Position numbers and translations under genes: made by a program | Assembly (NCBI GenBank): GCA_040219235.1 | Contig: JAVJSV010000008.1 | Location: 1-64,000 of the forward strand | Direction: 5' to 3' | Origin: Rhodospirillaceae bacterium | GTDB taxonomy: Bacteria; Pseudomonadota; Alphaproteobacteria; Rhodospirillales; Rhodospirillaceae | Length of the DNA: 64,000 nt | The notes under the pieces: model-generated | What the model was told of the DNA's origin: nothing | Seen by the model: only the letters and a program-made list of their open reading frames with translations | Database searches by the model: none | In this document: piece after piece, positions 8,788 to 18,658 of the stretch | Layout of the letters: every line of letters begins with the position of its first letter | Numbering within the stretch: position 1 is the first letter of the stretch

Positions 8788-9535
8788 TGACAGTCTCCGG
8801 CGAATCCTTTAGTGAAAACGTCGTGTCCGACAAAGAAAAAGACATATTTTCGAGTTTTCCTTCCGTCTTCAGCATTTCAGCACCAGCCGTATAGACAGAC
8901 GGGTACATGAGTGAGTCGACGTCTATACTTTTTTCTTTGATGTCGAACACAGTAGTACGTCCAGAGTCGGATATTTGTATTCTTTCTAGCGATCTCATTC
9001 CAAATACAGTGATCTTCATTCCTGAGCCAACTGTAATCACAGACTGATCGCCGTCATTTTGTATAATCGGCTGATAGCCACTGCGCAGCATAATAAATCG
9101 AATACAGTCCCCAACATACGCAGCCACCTGATTATCTGCATAAAAAAATAAATGCTCTGAATGAAATCTATAAAGGGGATAATATGTGAGATCGAGGTAA
9201 GACAGGGATTCAAGAGCTTTAACCCCGGTGAGTTTTATCGCGAAAATATCAGTTTGTTCATTCAGACTTTGCGTCGACATGGGTAAGTTTAGGTCTTTGA
9301 TCTTCGATAAAAACTCTCTACCACTAGATACTAAAATGGCGTCCATCGTGGGAAAGCCTTTAGGCACCGCAATCTTAACGACACCATCAGAATTCTCACC
9401 CCGAAACCGCATTGGCGCTTTAAGAAGCTCAATCGGCGTAAAGTTTCGCGTACAGGAACACGTAATCAACACACTGTTGGCTAACACGATCCAAGGTTCG
9501 ATAACCTTATGTAGGGCGTTGTCGATTTGGCTCAT
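8780..9535 (-). CDS. Unrecognised protein of the glycan cluster
   Basis: I do not recognise this 251-residue protein. It has no signal peptide, no transmembrane helix and no motif I can name. It shows alternating short hydrophobic segments suggestive of beta strands (for example VVKIAVPKGF and SVITVGSGMKITVFGM) and a cysteine pair near the N-terminus (CSCTR). Its stop overlaps the start of the downstream methyltransferase by eight bases, so the two are translationally coupled and probably act together. It lies nine bases after the upstream methyltransferase. A cupin-like or beta-rich accessory protein is conceivable but not supported by a motif. Confidence 0.6.
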   Translation of the reverse strand: MSQIDNALHKVIEPWIVLANSVLITCSCTRNFTPIELLKAPMRFRGENSDGVVKIAVPKGFPTMDAILVSSGREFLSKIKDLNLPMSTQSLNEQTDIFAIKLTGVKALESLSYLDLTYYPLYRFHSEHLFFYADNQVAAYVGDCIRFIMLRSGYQPIIQNDGDQSVITVGSGMKITVFGMRSLERIQISDSGRTTVFDIKEKSIDVDSLMYPSVYTAGAEMLKTEGKLENMSFSLSDTTFSLKDSPETVSV

Positions 9536-9544
9536 TCTTCAAGA

Positions 9545-10249
9545 CTACATTAGAGATAAGGGAAGTCGTTGCTGAGACGACAGTCTAATATTTGATGCTG
9601 GGAGCATAACAGCCAGACAATGAGCATCGTTCCATCCATTCGACAACTTATATTCTGGGGATAATAGTAGTAAATTGGGAAACTTCTCACGCAGCAGAAT
9701 GGCGTTCGTCACCCCCTTTTCCACCCCTTCAAAGTCATCAATGACAAATATAGAGTTATCCGTCTTTAAGGATTCAATCGCCTCTAAGTCTGCTGCAGAT
9801 ATACGACCGTCAAGCAAAAAGAGATCAATCTTTCTTCCGTCCTTAATGAGTTTTTGAAACATATCGACACTATTCGTCTTACCGAAATACTGCACCTTGG
9901 AATCATCCAAGTCAGGCGGCGCTTGCCAACAATCAAAACTGCCATCACACGTCGCGAGGAACTCTAGTGTCGGATCAGCACCATACCTTAAAGCCAGGGT
10001 TGAACGGCCAATATATGTACCAATCTCAGCAACTTGCTTTGGCCCAAAATATCTCGCCAAGAGCCAGATGAGTTCAGCTGACTTGCGCGAAATTGAACCC
10101 GTTTGCTGACCATAAAGTGGCTGAATACTATCCGTATATCGGAATATTTCATCTGCGGACTCACGAGCTTCCTCAGCGCGCGTAGAAGACATTAACTCAG
10201 TCCAAAACGATCTCGCTATCATACTCGTGGATAAGTGCAGTTCGTTCAT
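9545..10249 (-). CDS. Class I methyltransferase, Methyltransf_24/CmcI-like
   Basis: The 234-residue protein carries VAEIGTYIGRSTLALRYG as SAM-binding motif I and a second acidic segment LFLLDGRISAADLEAI followed by SIFVIDDFEGVEKG. These fit the Methyltransf_24 and cephalosporin-hydroxylase-like (CmcI) methyltransferase group, which often methylates hydroxyls of sugars or natural products using a metal held by acidic residues. It is upstream of, and nine bases from, the unrecognised gene in the same leftward unit. The substrate cannot be read from the sequence. Confidence 0.72.
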   Translation of the reverse strand: MNELHLSTSMIARSFWTELMSSTRAEEARESADEIFRYTDSIQPLYGQQTGSISRKSAELIWLLARYFGPKQVAEIGTYIGRSTLALRYGADPTLEFLATCDGSFDCWQAPPDLDDSKVQYFGKTNSVDMFQKLIKDGRKIDLFLLDGRISAADLEAIESLKTDNSIFVIDDFEGVEKGVTNAILLREKFPNLLLLSPEYKLSNGWNDAHCLAVMLPASNIRLSSQQRLPLSLM

Positions 10250-10429
10250 GCGTGGTTTCCGTTGGTATTAGCCATTCAATACTTGGAATGGGATTATAAA
10301 TCACTAACCAAGATCCCTCTATCATAGGAACTCGTTAAGGTGGTTTGTTATACGCGTGTGTCATGTCTAATCACAACGCCGAAGTAAATGCTTAAGCTCC
10401 CTAATTCGAGAATTTCGAAAGTGATCTGG

Positions 10430-11416
10430 TTAACGGATTAAACCTGAAGCCAAAAGCTCACCGTGCCACAAGCGCTGAAACTCAACTATAACCTTGAGGT
10501 CAGGCTTCATTGGCCCCTTTAAATGTAGAATATACTTACGTCTTAGTCTTTCCAAATCATACGATTCACCCACTATTACAGAGAAATTATAGTCTTCTCC
10601 TTGCAGGTAGCGCACCAACGCTTCATTCGCATAGGTTTGGTCAAACTCGCTCATAAAACCTATCGCTTTACCCGCGCCATTCAATGCGAGCTGACCTCCT
10701 CTCCAACGACGAATTTCTTTATACTGCTTGATAACAAACTCGTTTTCACACAACTGCTCATATGTCGCCAAATAACGTTCAAAGAATTTTTGAGATTTTC
10801 TGCCATCTTCACCAAAACCTACAAATATAACGCCTTCATTAAGAGTCATCAAAGTAGATGGTTGCCGGTAAGTCAGGGCGACGTCAAAATTCAGTTCAAA
10901 TACAGTTTTTAATGAATAATTTGGTATAGCATCACTGTCGAGCATGACCGTGTTTGACGTGAACGATTTAGACCGAGCATAAGCTGTTAATGATACAACG
11001 CGCTCATACATTAGCCATTCTGACTTCAAAGGTAGCCGAACAATTACAACATCATCCGGCACGAATGAGACATCGTCACCTTGACCGCAAATAAAAATGA
11101 TTCTGGCGCTTGGATTAAACATCCTAGACGCTTGAAAGTGATACTCTAGAATGACTTTATAGTTGACCAAGCTTTGATCAAAACTAATGTCAACGTAGTC
11201 TACTTTCTTGTAGGCATCTTCGAGTTCCAGATGGAAAACGATGATTGTTAAATCAGAATCATTACTTCCTTCACAGGCATCATCAAACCTTTGAGCGAGT
11301 ACATCGACTCGCTCTTTGGTCTCTTTCGCTAAAGTATTGCTCGCGCTATTGATGGCGCTGTTCATAAGGCCGCGCATCATCCGATACAACACTTCAGGAG
11401 GCGGACGAGTATCCAT
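10430..11416 (-). CDS. Putative GT-A-fold glycosyltransferase
   Basis: The 328-residue protein lacks a signal peptide. The mid-region contains VMLDSDAIP, a DxD-like metal/nucleotide-sugar binding motif following a run that resembles a Rossmann-type GT-A core (IIVFHLELED, ARIIFICGQGDD, VVIVRLPLK). A later NEGVIFVGFG segment resembles the N-x-G-hydrophobic region found after the DxD in several GT families. I therefore infer a nucleotide-sugar glycosyltransferase, without assigning a family. It starts two bases downstream of the asnB-like stop, so the pair is very likely co-translated. An alternative is a nucleotidyltransferase-fold protein of other function. Confidence 0.52.
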   Translation of the reverse strand: MDTRPPPEVLYRMMRGLMNSAINSASNTLAKETKERVDVLAQRFDDACEGSNDSDLTIIVFHLELEDAYKKVDYVDISFDQSLVNYKVILEYHFQASRMFNPSARIIFICGQGDDVSFVPDDVVIVRLPLKSEWLMYERVVSLTAYARSKSFTSNTVMLDSDAIPNYSLKTVFELNFDVALTYRQPSTLMTLNEGVIFVGFGEDGRKSQKFFERYLATYEQLCENEFVIKQYKEIRRWRGGQLALNGAGKAIGFMSEFDQTYANEALVRYLQGEDYNFSVIVGESYDLERLRRKYILHLKGPMKPDLKVIVEFQRLWHGELLASGLIR

Positions 11417-11418
11417 TG

Positions 11419-13221
11419 CTAAAGCGCCCTACCGATAGACTGAGTCCATTTCGATAAAACCACAACTGCCCAAATAGAATTCATATTCGCTGTCACAGAA
11501 CCAAACATTGCGTCCAGAGCCTGATGACGCGATTGAAAGAAATTTGTCGCACGTAAAACATGGTACGCCGTCCTAAGTTCAGCCTCTATCCGTTGTTTAT
11601 TATTGAAGAAGACGCTTGAGGGCATACCAAACCCTTGCTTTGGCGCATAAACATGTTGGTCAGGTAAGTATTTTGACAAAATTCTGCGGAGGACAACCTT
11701 TTGTATGCCGTCAGACCAGCACGCCTTCTCGCTAGCCTTACTTGCTAGCGCTAGCATCTTTGGTGACAAGAAGGGTGTCCGCACTTCCAAGGAGTGTTGC
11801 ATACTCATTCTGTCTACTTTCGCTAAAACAGCTCCAGGCAGGTATGTATGGAGATCCAACTGTCGCAGTGCATGAATTGAAGGCCTTCTAATATGCGCAA
11901 ATGCGGGTGCGTATCCCTCATAAAAGTCATTCAGCTTTTCAAATGCATCTGGAAACGCGGCTTGAACAGCTTGGGGAGGAAATACGGGCAACCCTTGCTC
12001 AATATAAGCCTTTACCTTTTGTCGCGCATTTCCAGGCGCCATACCATCGAATGACTTAGCAACCCCGGGGTATCTACCATACCCGCCAAATAGCTCATCT
12101 CCGGCATCCCCTGATATGGCCACTTTTACATGCTGACGTGTAAACTCTGATAAGAGGTAAGTCGGCACACAGCTTCTATCACCATTAGGCTCGTCTAAAA
12201 TATCTCCGATTTTGTCGCATATAACGTCAAAATTCGACGCAGAAAAAATGTGCGTGCTATGATCTGTGCCTAGCTCTTTAGATATACTCTCAGCAACATG
12301 ATGCTCTGAATTTTCGTCGCCAAAAAAACCGACTGTGTAAGTCTTAATGTTTTGATTAAGCTTTTTTGAAAGCAGCGCACAGACCAGCGAGGAGTCGACC
12401 CCGCTCGACAAGAAAACCCCTACTGGGACATCACTATTTAGCCGGACCTTTAAGGAGTCAATTAAAGCTTCTTCAACTTCATCACAGTATGTGTCCAAGT
12501 CACCCAGACCTGGAGCGTTATCCTGATCTATTTCAAAGGAATAATACCTTTCAACGCGACTATTACCGTTTCTATCTATCTGAAGGTAAAAGCCAGGAGG
12601 GAGTTTTTTAATAGGGTCTAAAATCGTTTTGGGTGGCGGCACATAACGCAGAGTTAGATACTGCACAAGCGCTTCTTCAGAAAGCTGTACGTCAAGTTGA
12701 TCAACCGCCAATAGAGCTCTGAGTTCAGAACTAAAGGCACAAAACCCAGAGTCCAAAGCATAGTATAGAGGCTTCTCTCCAATACGATCCCGCGCTAAAG
12801 TTACAACCCCTTTCTGACGGTCATAGATAGCTACAGCAAATTGCCCATCAAGGGCTTGGAAAACTATTGGCCCTAATTTCGTGAAAGCGTGGAGAAGTAT
12901 TTCAGTATCAGTACCTGTTTTAAATTGCTTGCCCTTGCGCTCATACATGAGCCGAAACTCTTTAAAATTATAAACTTCACCGTTGAAAGATATCACAAAT
13001 CTGCCATCTTCGGACATCATCGGCTGATTGCCGGCGGGCGAAAGGTCAAGAATGCTTAAGCGTGTGTGGCCTAAATGGCAAAAATTTTCGGGATCCCGCC
13101 ATTGCCCTTGATTATCGGGTCCGCGGTGCACCAAAGCAGTATTCATCTTAGCGATAATCTGCTGAATACGTTCTGGTGTATTCTGTGTGCGAAAATTGAG
13201 GTAACCGTTTATTCCACACAT
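11419..13221 (-). CDS. asnB: Asparagine synthase-like glutamine amidotransferase
   Basis: A full-length (600-residue) AsnB-family enzyme. The N-terminal Ntn glutaminase begins with the essential Cys2 (MCGINGY) and shows HRGPDNQG and SFNGEVYNF. The synthetase domain has the PP-loop LSSGVDSSLV (SGVDSS at 273-278) and later SGDAGDELFGGYGRY. Such enzymes make asparagine, but in polysaccharide clusters homologues such as WbpS-type proteins amidate uronic-acid residues. Given its place beside glycosyltransferase and methyltransferase genes, I favour glycan amidation. The start is fixed because the catalytic cysteine must be residue 2. Confidence 0.87.
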   Translation of the reverse strand: MCGINGYLNFRTQNTPERIQQIIAKMNTALVHRGPDNQGQWRDPENFCHLGHTRLSILDLSPAGNQPMMSEDGRFVISFNGEVYNFKEFRLMYERKGKQFKTGTDTEILLHAFTKLGPIVFQALDGQFAVAIYDRQKGVVTLARDRIGEKPLYYALDSGFCAFSSELRALLAVDQLDVQLSEEALVQYLTLRYVPPPKTILDPIKKLPPGFYLQIDRNGNSRVERYYSFEIDQDNAPGLGDLDTYCDEVEEALIDSLKVRLNSDVPVGVFLSSGVDSSLVCALLSKKLNQNIKTYTVGFFGDENSEHHVAESISKELGTDHSTHIFSASNFDVICDKIGDILDEPNGDRSCVPTYLLSEFTRQHVKVAISGDAGDELFGGYGRYPGVAKSFDGMAPGNARQKVKAYIEQGLPVFPPQAVQAAFPDAFEKLNDFYEGYAPAFAHIRRPSIHALRQLDLHTYLPGAVLAKVDRMSMQHSLEVRTPFLSPKMLALASKASEKACWSDGIQKVVLRRILSKYLPDQHVYAPKQGFGMPSSVFFNNKQRIEAELRTAYHVLRATNFFQSRHQALDAMFGSVTANMNSIWAVVVLSKWTQSIGRAL

Positions 13222-13392
13222 CTTTTTTAGACCTAGTTGTAGTAGATTAAGTCACTTGAAATTCATACATAGCATACAGTCAATACTCTAATATTTATTA
13301 TTATCAGTTTTTTACACAGTTATATATGCCTTGATAACTGAGCACTGGCGGTATTGAACAAAGGTTATTTCGGCAAACATTCTCAAGAGATA

Positions 13393-14322
13393 TTAATTCA
13401 ACTGAGAGGACACAAAGTTCTTTGCGCGTTCGTAGGTTAAAGGCCCAAAATCGATTTGCTGTTTTGGATTATTCTCAGAGAATAAATTAGAGCCAGGCAC
13501 AAATCCCTCTCTGCGGAACCACTCTTCTGTATAGTATTCACCCGTAGCGTATTCTGCGTGCAGATAAGTAACATCTTTGTTGAGACTCATAAGAGACCCA
13601 GGCCCAGTTGGACCGCATATGTTAGCATGTGCCACTTGATACACCGCTGCCCTGATTACCACATCAAGAGCAGCCTCATAAACAACGGGTAATGTTGTTG
13701 GCATAGGTGTTTCGAGATCAGAAGTATCTGGTATTAATACCACTGGAAAATCCTCTGATAGCTTTTCCGCGATAGATAGGTGTTTTTGAAGATTATCGCG
13801 CGAGCGGTCGTGACTCAAAAAATTGTTCCGGATCGTAATAACAACTGGGTTTTCAACACCAACGTGGCGCTTAAGAATGCCTTTAGCCACATTTAGGCTC
13901 TCAGTTGGGCATTGAATGACCCTAACATCAGTCCTTTTTGCCACGCTATAGAGCATGTGATTTTTATAATATTTATATAATTCTGGCTGAGTAGCTGAGT
14001 ACGGATTAGGATAAAAAATATCCCGCATCTGCACATGCAAGCTCTTGCTTCGAGCATCAATAACATTCGTAGACTTAATGTAGGGGAGGAGCCGCGTTAA
14101 AGGGAGAATGACGTCATACAACCTCTGTAAAATCCGCTCTTCCTGGGACTCTGTCGCATTAAATTCAGCCCCCCTCAAACTTTTGCCACAAACTATTATT
14201 ACTTCGATCTCTTTAGGCTCAACCGAGTTGAGAACCAGCAACCCATAGACCATGGACATAAAGCCAATAAAGTCAAAAGTGGGTGCTAAAACTCTTAGGT
14301 CGTATACAACTGTAGCTGACAT
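13393..14322 (-). CDS. Unrecognised protein, possibly glycosyltransferase-like
   Basis: The 309-residue protein has no signal peptide or membrane helix. A central VVITIRNNFLSHDRSRDN segment and a late ANICGPTGPGSLMSLNK segment resemble the sugar-nucleotide-binding half of some GT-B enzymes, in which a strand ending in TxR/N and a glycine-rich loop contact the donor. This is a weak resemblance, and I give no family. The gene is first in the leftward arm, separated by 171 bases from asnB, and divergent from the O-methyltransferase at 14448 across 125 bases that probably hold both promoters. Confidence 0.5.
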   Translation of the reverse strand: MSATVVYDLRVLAPTFDFIGFMSMVYGLLVLNSVEPKEIEVIIVCGKSLRGAEFNATESQEERILQRLYDVILPLTRLLPYIKSTNVIDARSKSLHVQMRDIFYPNPYSATQPELYKYYKNHMLYSVAKRTDVRVIQCPTESLNVAKGILKRHVGVENPVVITIRNNFLSHDRSRDNLQKHLSIAEKLSEDFPVVLIPDTSDLETPMPTTLPVVYEAALDVVIRAAVYQVAHANICGPTGPGSLMSLNKDVTYLHAEYATGEYYTEEWFRREGFVPGSNLFSENNPKQQIDFGPLTYERAKNFVSSQLN

Positions 14323-14447
14323 AATAGATCCGAATTTAGACTATATACTTAGCTATATGGCTGATTTATGATTGCTGAAACAGTATTTTAGGGATTGGAA
14401 TTAGTATTCTAAATAAATAGCAATCTAATACATAAAACGTAAGTTTA

Positions 14448-15503
14448 GTGTTTGAAAAGATAACCCAGCCAAAATTAATAGCCTGCTTGAAGTCAGAAAG
14501 CCAAAAAATGAAAATTTATATACCGCGAGGAAGCCATCGGACTGAAACACAGCAGGCAGAATGGATAAGATCAACGCTTGAAATCTCGGATAATTTTCAC
14601 AGCTCTAATACTCCGGCATTCAATGATGTAAATATAGATTTAGACCTCATAAAAGACTTAAAGAAAACTTCCAACACACTCGAATACATCACGCCAATGT
14701 GGCAAGAACACGTTGACAGACTCATGGAGGTTATCGAGAACAATCCTGAAAAATGCCTTCGTGACCCATTACTTCAATATGCCTTTAATCTATCAGCCTG
14801 TGGTATTTACGCTAGACAACAGATTCCTTATCTAGAAGAGCGCTATAATAAATCTGAGTTGGCTCGCCTCCTTAAAGAGGGAAGTTTTCCTGGTCAGTTA
14901 ATAACTGACCCAAACTATGAAAGTTCTGAAACACGCATTAACCACCTCACCCACCTAACGGCCTTTTCAAGCGTGAACGAACTTGAACTCGAAAACTTTA
15001 AAATCTGTCTAGAATTTGGTGGTGGTTATGGAAGCATGGCGCATCTCATCCGTCAGATAAATCCAAGCTACACTCATGTAATCATTGACATCCCTGAAAT
15101 GATCGTCTTTCAGGCTTACACTCTAGGGCGTCTATTTGGTCCTCAGACTCTTAACTTCGTAACGCCGAGCAATTCGAGCGTCCAAGAAAATCTGATAAAC
15201 TTTGTGTCAATTAATCATGCCCAAGAATTAGGGAATTTTATTGCAACCCCCAATCTCTTCATCGCAACATGGAGCTTAAGTGAGGCAAATGCGGTAACCA
15301 ATGATCTAATTCAGAAACAGCTTGCTTTTTATCAAGCAGAGCACATTCTTTTTGGTTATCGACGTTATAAGACACCTAACCCTGCTCAGCCTAATTCTAA
15401 GGCAATAACGGTCCCCAGCAATTATTCTGAAACCTTCCACGGTCCATGCTTTTATGCGATCGAGAATGAGCAATATTATCAATTCCTTAGGCGAAACAGT
15501 TGA
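14448..15503 (+). CDS. Putative sugar O-methyltransferase
   Basis: The 351-residue protein carries CLEFGGGYGSMAHLIRQI as SAM-binding motif I, then THVIIDIPEMIVFQAYTLGRLFG, which is the arrangement seen in the putative sugar O-methyltransferase family found in capsule and O-antigen clusters. The long N-terminal helical region before motif I (about 180 residues) also fits. The frame opens with GTG at 14448; an internal ATG at 14508 is an alternative, and neither has a convincing ribosome site. Its TGA overlaps the TTG that could start the next gene, so the PhyH-like gene is probably coupled to it. Confidence 0.7.
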   Translation: MFEKITQPKLIACLKSESQKMKIYIPRGSHRTETQQAEWIRSTLEISDNFHSSNTPAFNDVNIDLDLIKDLKKTSNTLEYITPMWQEHVDRLMEVIENNPEKCLRDPLLQYAFNLSACGIYARQQIPYLEERYNKSELARLLKEGSFPGQLITDPNYESSETRINHLTHLTAFSSVNELELENFKICLEFGGGYGSMAHLIRQINPSYTHVIIDIPEMIVFQAYTLGRLFGPQTLNFVTPSNSSVQENLINFVSINHAQELGNFIATPNLFIATWSLSEANAVTNDLIQKQLAFYQAEHILFGYRRYKTPNPAQPNSKAITVPSNYSETFHGPCFYAIENEQYYQFLRRNS

Positions 15504-15505
15504 CA

Positions 15506-16480
15506 ATGGCTTCAATCACTAGCGACCTAATTTTATCGGATAAATTTCCTGAAGTTGTTGATTTACTGTCAATCGACGAAGTTTCAGAATTTGCAGCATC
15601 AGCGGAGCAAGAAATAAAGTCGATGAAGGAAGACTACTTCAATGACCTTTCAGACGAAAAATTTGGAGCCGACTATATTTTTCATGAATCTGTGATAATG
15701 AAGGCGCTAGCCTACCGATGGGCAACAGCTGACAGATTTGACTTACTTGCTGAGAAGGCAGTCGCAGCACTAAACAACTCTAACAATGTCCGAGAAGCAT
15801 GCCGGGATGATTTCTTAGTCCACCCAATTTTCTATCTGAGACAAAGCAAACCAGGATACGTTAGAGATAATATTAAGCGCCAAGCCCTATTGGATGGACA
15901 ACCACATTATGATCGCGCATTTGGTGTGTTTGCATTTACCTTCTGGGTCGCTTTGCGGGACGCCTCAATAGAAACTGGTGGCTTGGCATTCTTTAAAAAC
16001 TCTAATGAGTTAGACAAAGAATTTAAGATAGATTGGGGTGATAGAAATAAGTACAATTACGATAAATACGTCGATGCATGCTCGTCTTTAGATCAGCTCT
16101 TATCGGAAACTTTGATTCACCCGCGCATTGACGCAGGATCCGCCTATCTTTTTCATTCAAATATCCTTCATGGCTCGACGAAGGCTCTGAAAGACACCAG
16201 GCTCAGTTTTGATTTTCGCCTAATCCACAAAGATGACTTAAATACAGCAAGCAAAGAAGATCAGTATTTAATCATGAAGTTCAACGAGGATATCAATCTA
16301 TCACACTGTTATGGCCTACATTTCTTAGGTGATTCCAAGGGAATAGAAAGACATCCGTCTCGGTCAGATGTTGTAAATAACATTCTTGATCGATTACCTG
16401 TTGCTGCAGATATAAAAATACCGCAGCAATTGCTAAGGTGGCGTTTTGAGTACGCTTGGTATAGACAAAATTTGGCTTAA
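15506..16480 (+). CDS. PhyH-like Fe(II)/2-oxoglutarate dioxygenase
   Basis: The 325-residue protein has the features of the phytanoyl-CoA dioxygenase family. There is an HxD pair in QPHYDRAFGVFAFTFWVAL, a GGLAFFKNS segment typical of the PhyH strand that follows, a distal histidine in SNILHGSTKA and a 2-oxoglutarate-binding arginine in DTRLSFDFR. Members hydroxylate or otherwise oxidise diverse small molecules. In this cluster a sugar or a glycan substituent is the likely substrate, by inference. ATG 15506 is preferred; a TTG at 15500 overlapping the previous stop would add two residues. Confidence 0.72.
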   Translation: MASITSDLILSDKFPEVVDLLSIDEVSEFAASAEQEIKSMKEDYFNDLSDEKFGADYIFHESVIMKALAYRWATADRFDLLAEKAVAALNNSNNVREACRDDFLVHPIFYLRQSKPGYVRDNIKRQALLDGQPHYDRAFGVFAFTFWVALRDASIETGGLAFFKNSNELDKEFKIDWGDRNKYNYDKYVDACSSLDQLLSETLIHPRIDAGSAYLFHSNILHGSTKALKDTRLSFDFRLIHKDDLNTASKEDQYLIMKFNEDINLSHCYGLHFLGDSKGIERHPSRSDVVNNILDRLPVAADIKIPQQLLRWRFEYAWYRQNLA

Positions 16481-16583
16481 TCACTTGAGTCTATAGATGT
16501 ACTATTATGAAGGCAGGCCTCGCTAATTTTAGTCGATAGACAAGCCTTGTTCCTCAACCGAAAACCCTGCACTGGTCAAGAAT

Positions 16584-17834
16584 ATGAAGCCCTCCTTATC
16601 CGCAGGCTATGATATCAAAGAAAATATAGCCTCAGCGTCTGATCGCGGGGCAGAAAGTATAAAGATCATGATGTCCTGTGCCATATGCGGTGGAGATATA
16701 ACTGTTGCTATTGATCTTCCGAACCTTCCTCTCACGGAGACATATTGCTTAGAGCCAGTTAAGCAGACACCACCAGGCATTGATCAACAACTGCAAATCT
16801 GCGCGACCTGTGGTCATGGGCAGCTCCAAGTCCAACTATCACCAAACTTACTATACGATTCACAATATAAGTTTCGCACTTCTGCAAGCCCCACCGCAAG
16901 GAGAGGTACGGAATTCTTTCTTTCTGTACTTAATGCTCTAGCACCGGAACGCAAATTTAATTGTGCACTAGATTTAGGCTGTAACGATCTCTTTTTACTT
17001 TCTCAATTAGCCGGTGCAGCAAAAAATCGCGTAGGCGTGGATCCTGTTTGGCGCGGCAGAGAGTCAGAGAACGCCGATAAATCAATAGAGGTGCATGGCT
17101 GTAACTTCGAAGAACTGCCCACAGAATCGCTCCCTAGCAAACCAGATTTGATTGTTTGCAGGCATACACTTGAGCATATTTCTGAGCCCGTAAAAGTACT
17201 TTCGCGTATTATGGAAATTGCGGCCCCAGATGCCCTTTTCATTTTTGAAGTTCCTGGTTTTGATAATCTGATTGAGCGTGGACGCTTTGACCAAATTTTC
17301 CATCAGCACCTTCACTATTTCTCTCTGTCATCTTTCACAGCTCTGCTTAAGCAAGTTGGCGCAAGCTTGATTATACATCGGGAGAACTTTCACGACTGGG
17401 GTGCTATTGCGATGGCGTTTGTAAAAGGAAACGAAAATGCTGACCAAAAGCTTATATTCACCCCCCCCAGTCATGATGTCATAGCAACACGTTTTAGGCA
17501 GTTCAAACAGCATTTATCATCTACAAAGCTAGTAATGGCTGAGATCGCTCAAAGTCATCGACTTTATGGTTATGGGGCCGCTCAAATGCTTCCCGTATTA
17601 GCGTATCATCTCGGAACAGACTTAAAAAACTTTGAGGCTATTATTGATGATGATCCTGATAAGGATGGTTTAGGGTATTGGAATCTTCCGGTAAAGATCA
17701 TTCCATCATCAAAGGTAGCCGATATGAAAGAATCGGCAGTACTGATAACAGCCATAGATAATGTTCAGCCTATTATGACTAAACTTCTAGAGATCCGGCC
17801 AAGACATATTGTTTATCCATTCAACCTGATCTAA
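16584..17834 (+). CDS. NDP-hexose C-methyltransferase (TylC3-like, zinc-binding)
   Basis: The 416-residue protein matches the three-part layout of sugar C-methyltransferases. It has an N-terminal zinc-binding module with two Cys pairs (CAICGGD and CATCGHG, about residues 31-75), a SAM-binding domain with ALDLGCNDLFLL as motif I, and a C-terminal Rossmann-like domain containing YGYGAAQMLPVLAYHL and IIDDDPDKDGLGYWNLPV. TylC3/TcaB9-type enzymes add a methyl branch at C3 of a 4-keto sugar nucleotide, so a branched deoxysugar is suggested. The first 28 residues precede the zinc module, and an ATG pair just before MSCAICGG could be the true start. Confidence 0.82.
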   Translation: MKPSLSAGYDIKENIASASDRGAESIKIMMSCAICGGDITVAIDLPNLPLTETYCLEPVKQTPPGIDQQLQICATCGHGQLQVQLSPNLLYDSQYKFRTSASPTARRGTEFFLSVLNALAPERKFNCALDLGCNDLFLLSQLAGAAKNRVGVDPVWRGRESENADKSIEVHGCNFEELPTESLPSKPDLIVCRHTLEHISEPVKVLSRIMEIAAPDALFIFEVPGFDNLIERGRFDQIFHQHLHYFSLSSFTALLKQVGASLIIHRENFHDWGAIAMAFVKGNENADQKLIFTPPSHDVIATRFRQFKQHLSSTKLVMAEIAQSHRLYGYGAAQMLPVLAYHLGTDLKNFEAIIDDDPDKDGLGYWNLPVKIIPSSKVADMKESAVLITAIDNVQPIMTKLLEIRPRHIVYPFNLI

Positions 17835-17870
17835 ACCTTCGATGACTAAATCTTAGGTGTTGGAGTATAA

Positions 17871-18560
17871 ATGACAATTGTAGCCAAGACACATGAACCA
17901 CAAAATCAATCCCAAGTTGACGATTTTGAGCAACTGGGTCCCGTCACATTAGGGCCATGGACGAGTCATATTTGGCGAAGTGATCCACGTCACATGTGCT
18001 TTTTGTTTTCTCGATACAAGTTTGTTGCAAAAATGCTAGCTGGCAAAGACAAAGTTATTGAGGTTGGCTGCGGAGATTCTGTTGGAACACCTATAGTTTT
18101 ACAGACAACAAGCACTGTTCACTGTGTCGATATTGAGCCGTTAGTGTTGGATGAAGCAAAAGCCCGGTATAAAAAAGAAGGCAATGACCGCGTGAGTTTC
18201 GCTCTTCACGACGTCACAAAGTCACCCATTCCAGGTGAATTTGACGCTGCCTTTTCAATGGACGTGATTGAGCATATTCCAACGACAAATGAAAATACAT
18301 TTATTGACAATATATGTTCAGCTCTCAATCCTAACGCCGTATTAATTTTGGGAACTCCAAACATCACTTCTGATGCTTATGCTTCCCCAGGAAGTAAAGC
18401 AGGGCACATAAATCTGAAAAGCGCAGATACGCTTCGTGACTTGATCGCACGGCGATTTCATAACGTATTTAATTTCTCCATGAATGACGAAGTGGTCCAT
18501 ACGGGCTTTTCCCCTATGGCGCACTATTTGCTTGCTGTTGGAGTTGGGTTAAAAGATTAG
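17871..18560 (+). CDS. Class I SAM-dependent methyltransferase
   Basis: The 229-residue protein has SAM-binding motif I VIEVGCGDSVGTPIVL, acidic motif II VHCVDIEP, a DVT motif and FDAAFSMDVIEHI, as in the Methyltransf_11/23 group. It follows the C-methyltransferase by 36 bases on the same strand. Length and motif order match small-molecule methyltransferases. The substrate is unknown; a sugar of this cluster is the natural guess. Confidence 0.77.
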   Translation: MTIVAKTHEPQNQSQVDDFEQLGPVTLGPWTSHIWRSDPRHMCFLFSRYKFVAKMLAGKDKVIEVGCGDSVGTPIVLQTTSTVHCVDIEPLVLDEAKARYKKEGNDRVSFALHDVTKSPIPGEFDAAFSMDVIEHIPTTNENTFIDNICSALNPNAVLILGTPNITSDAYASPGSKAGHINLKSADTLRDLIARRFHNVFNFSMNDEVVHTGFSPMAHYLLAVGVGLKD

Positions 18561-18658
18561 TCATTAAGGCTGAATTACGGGTTTTAGTCTTAACATTTGA
18601 TCGATTTTGGCCTGACTGAACCGCGACCAACCAGTAATAATGAAACAAGGTATCACTG

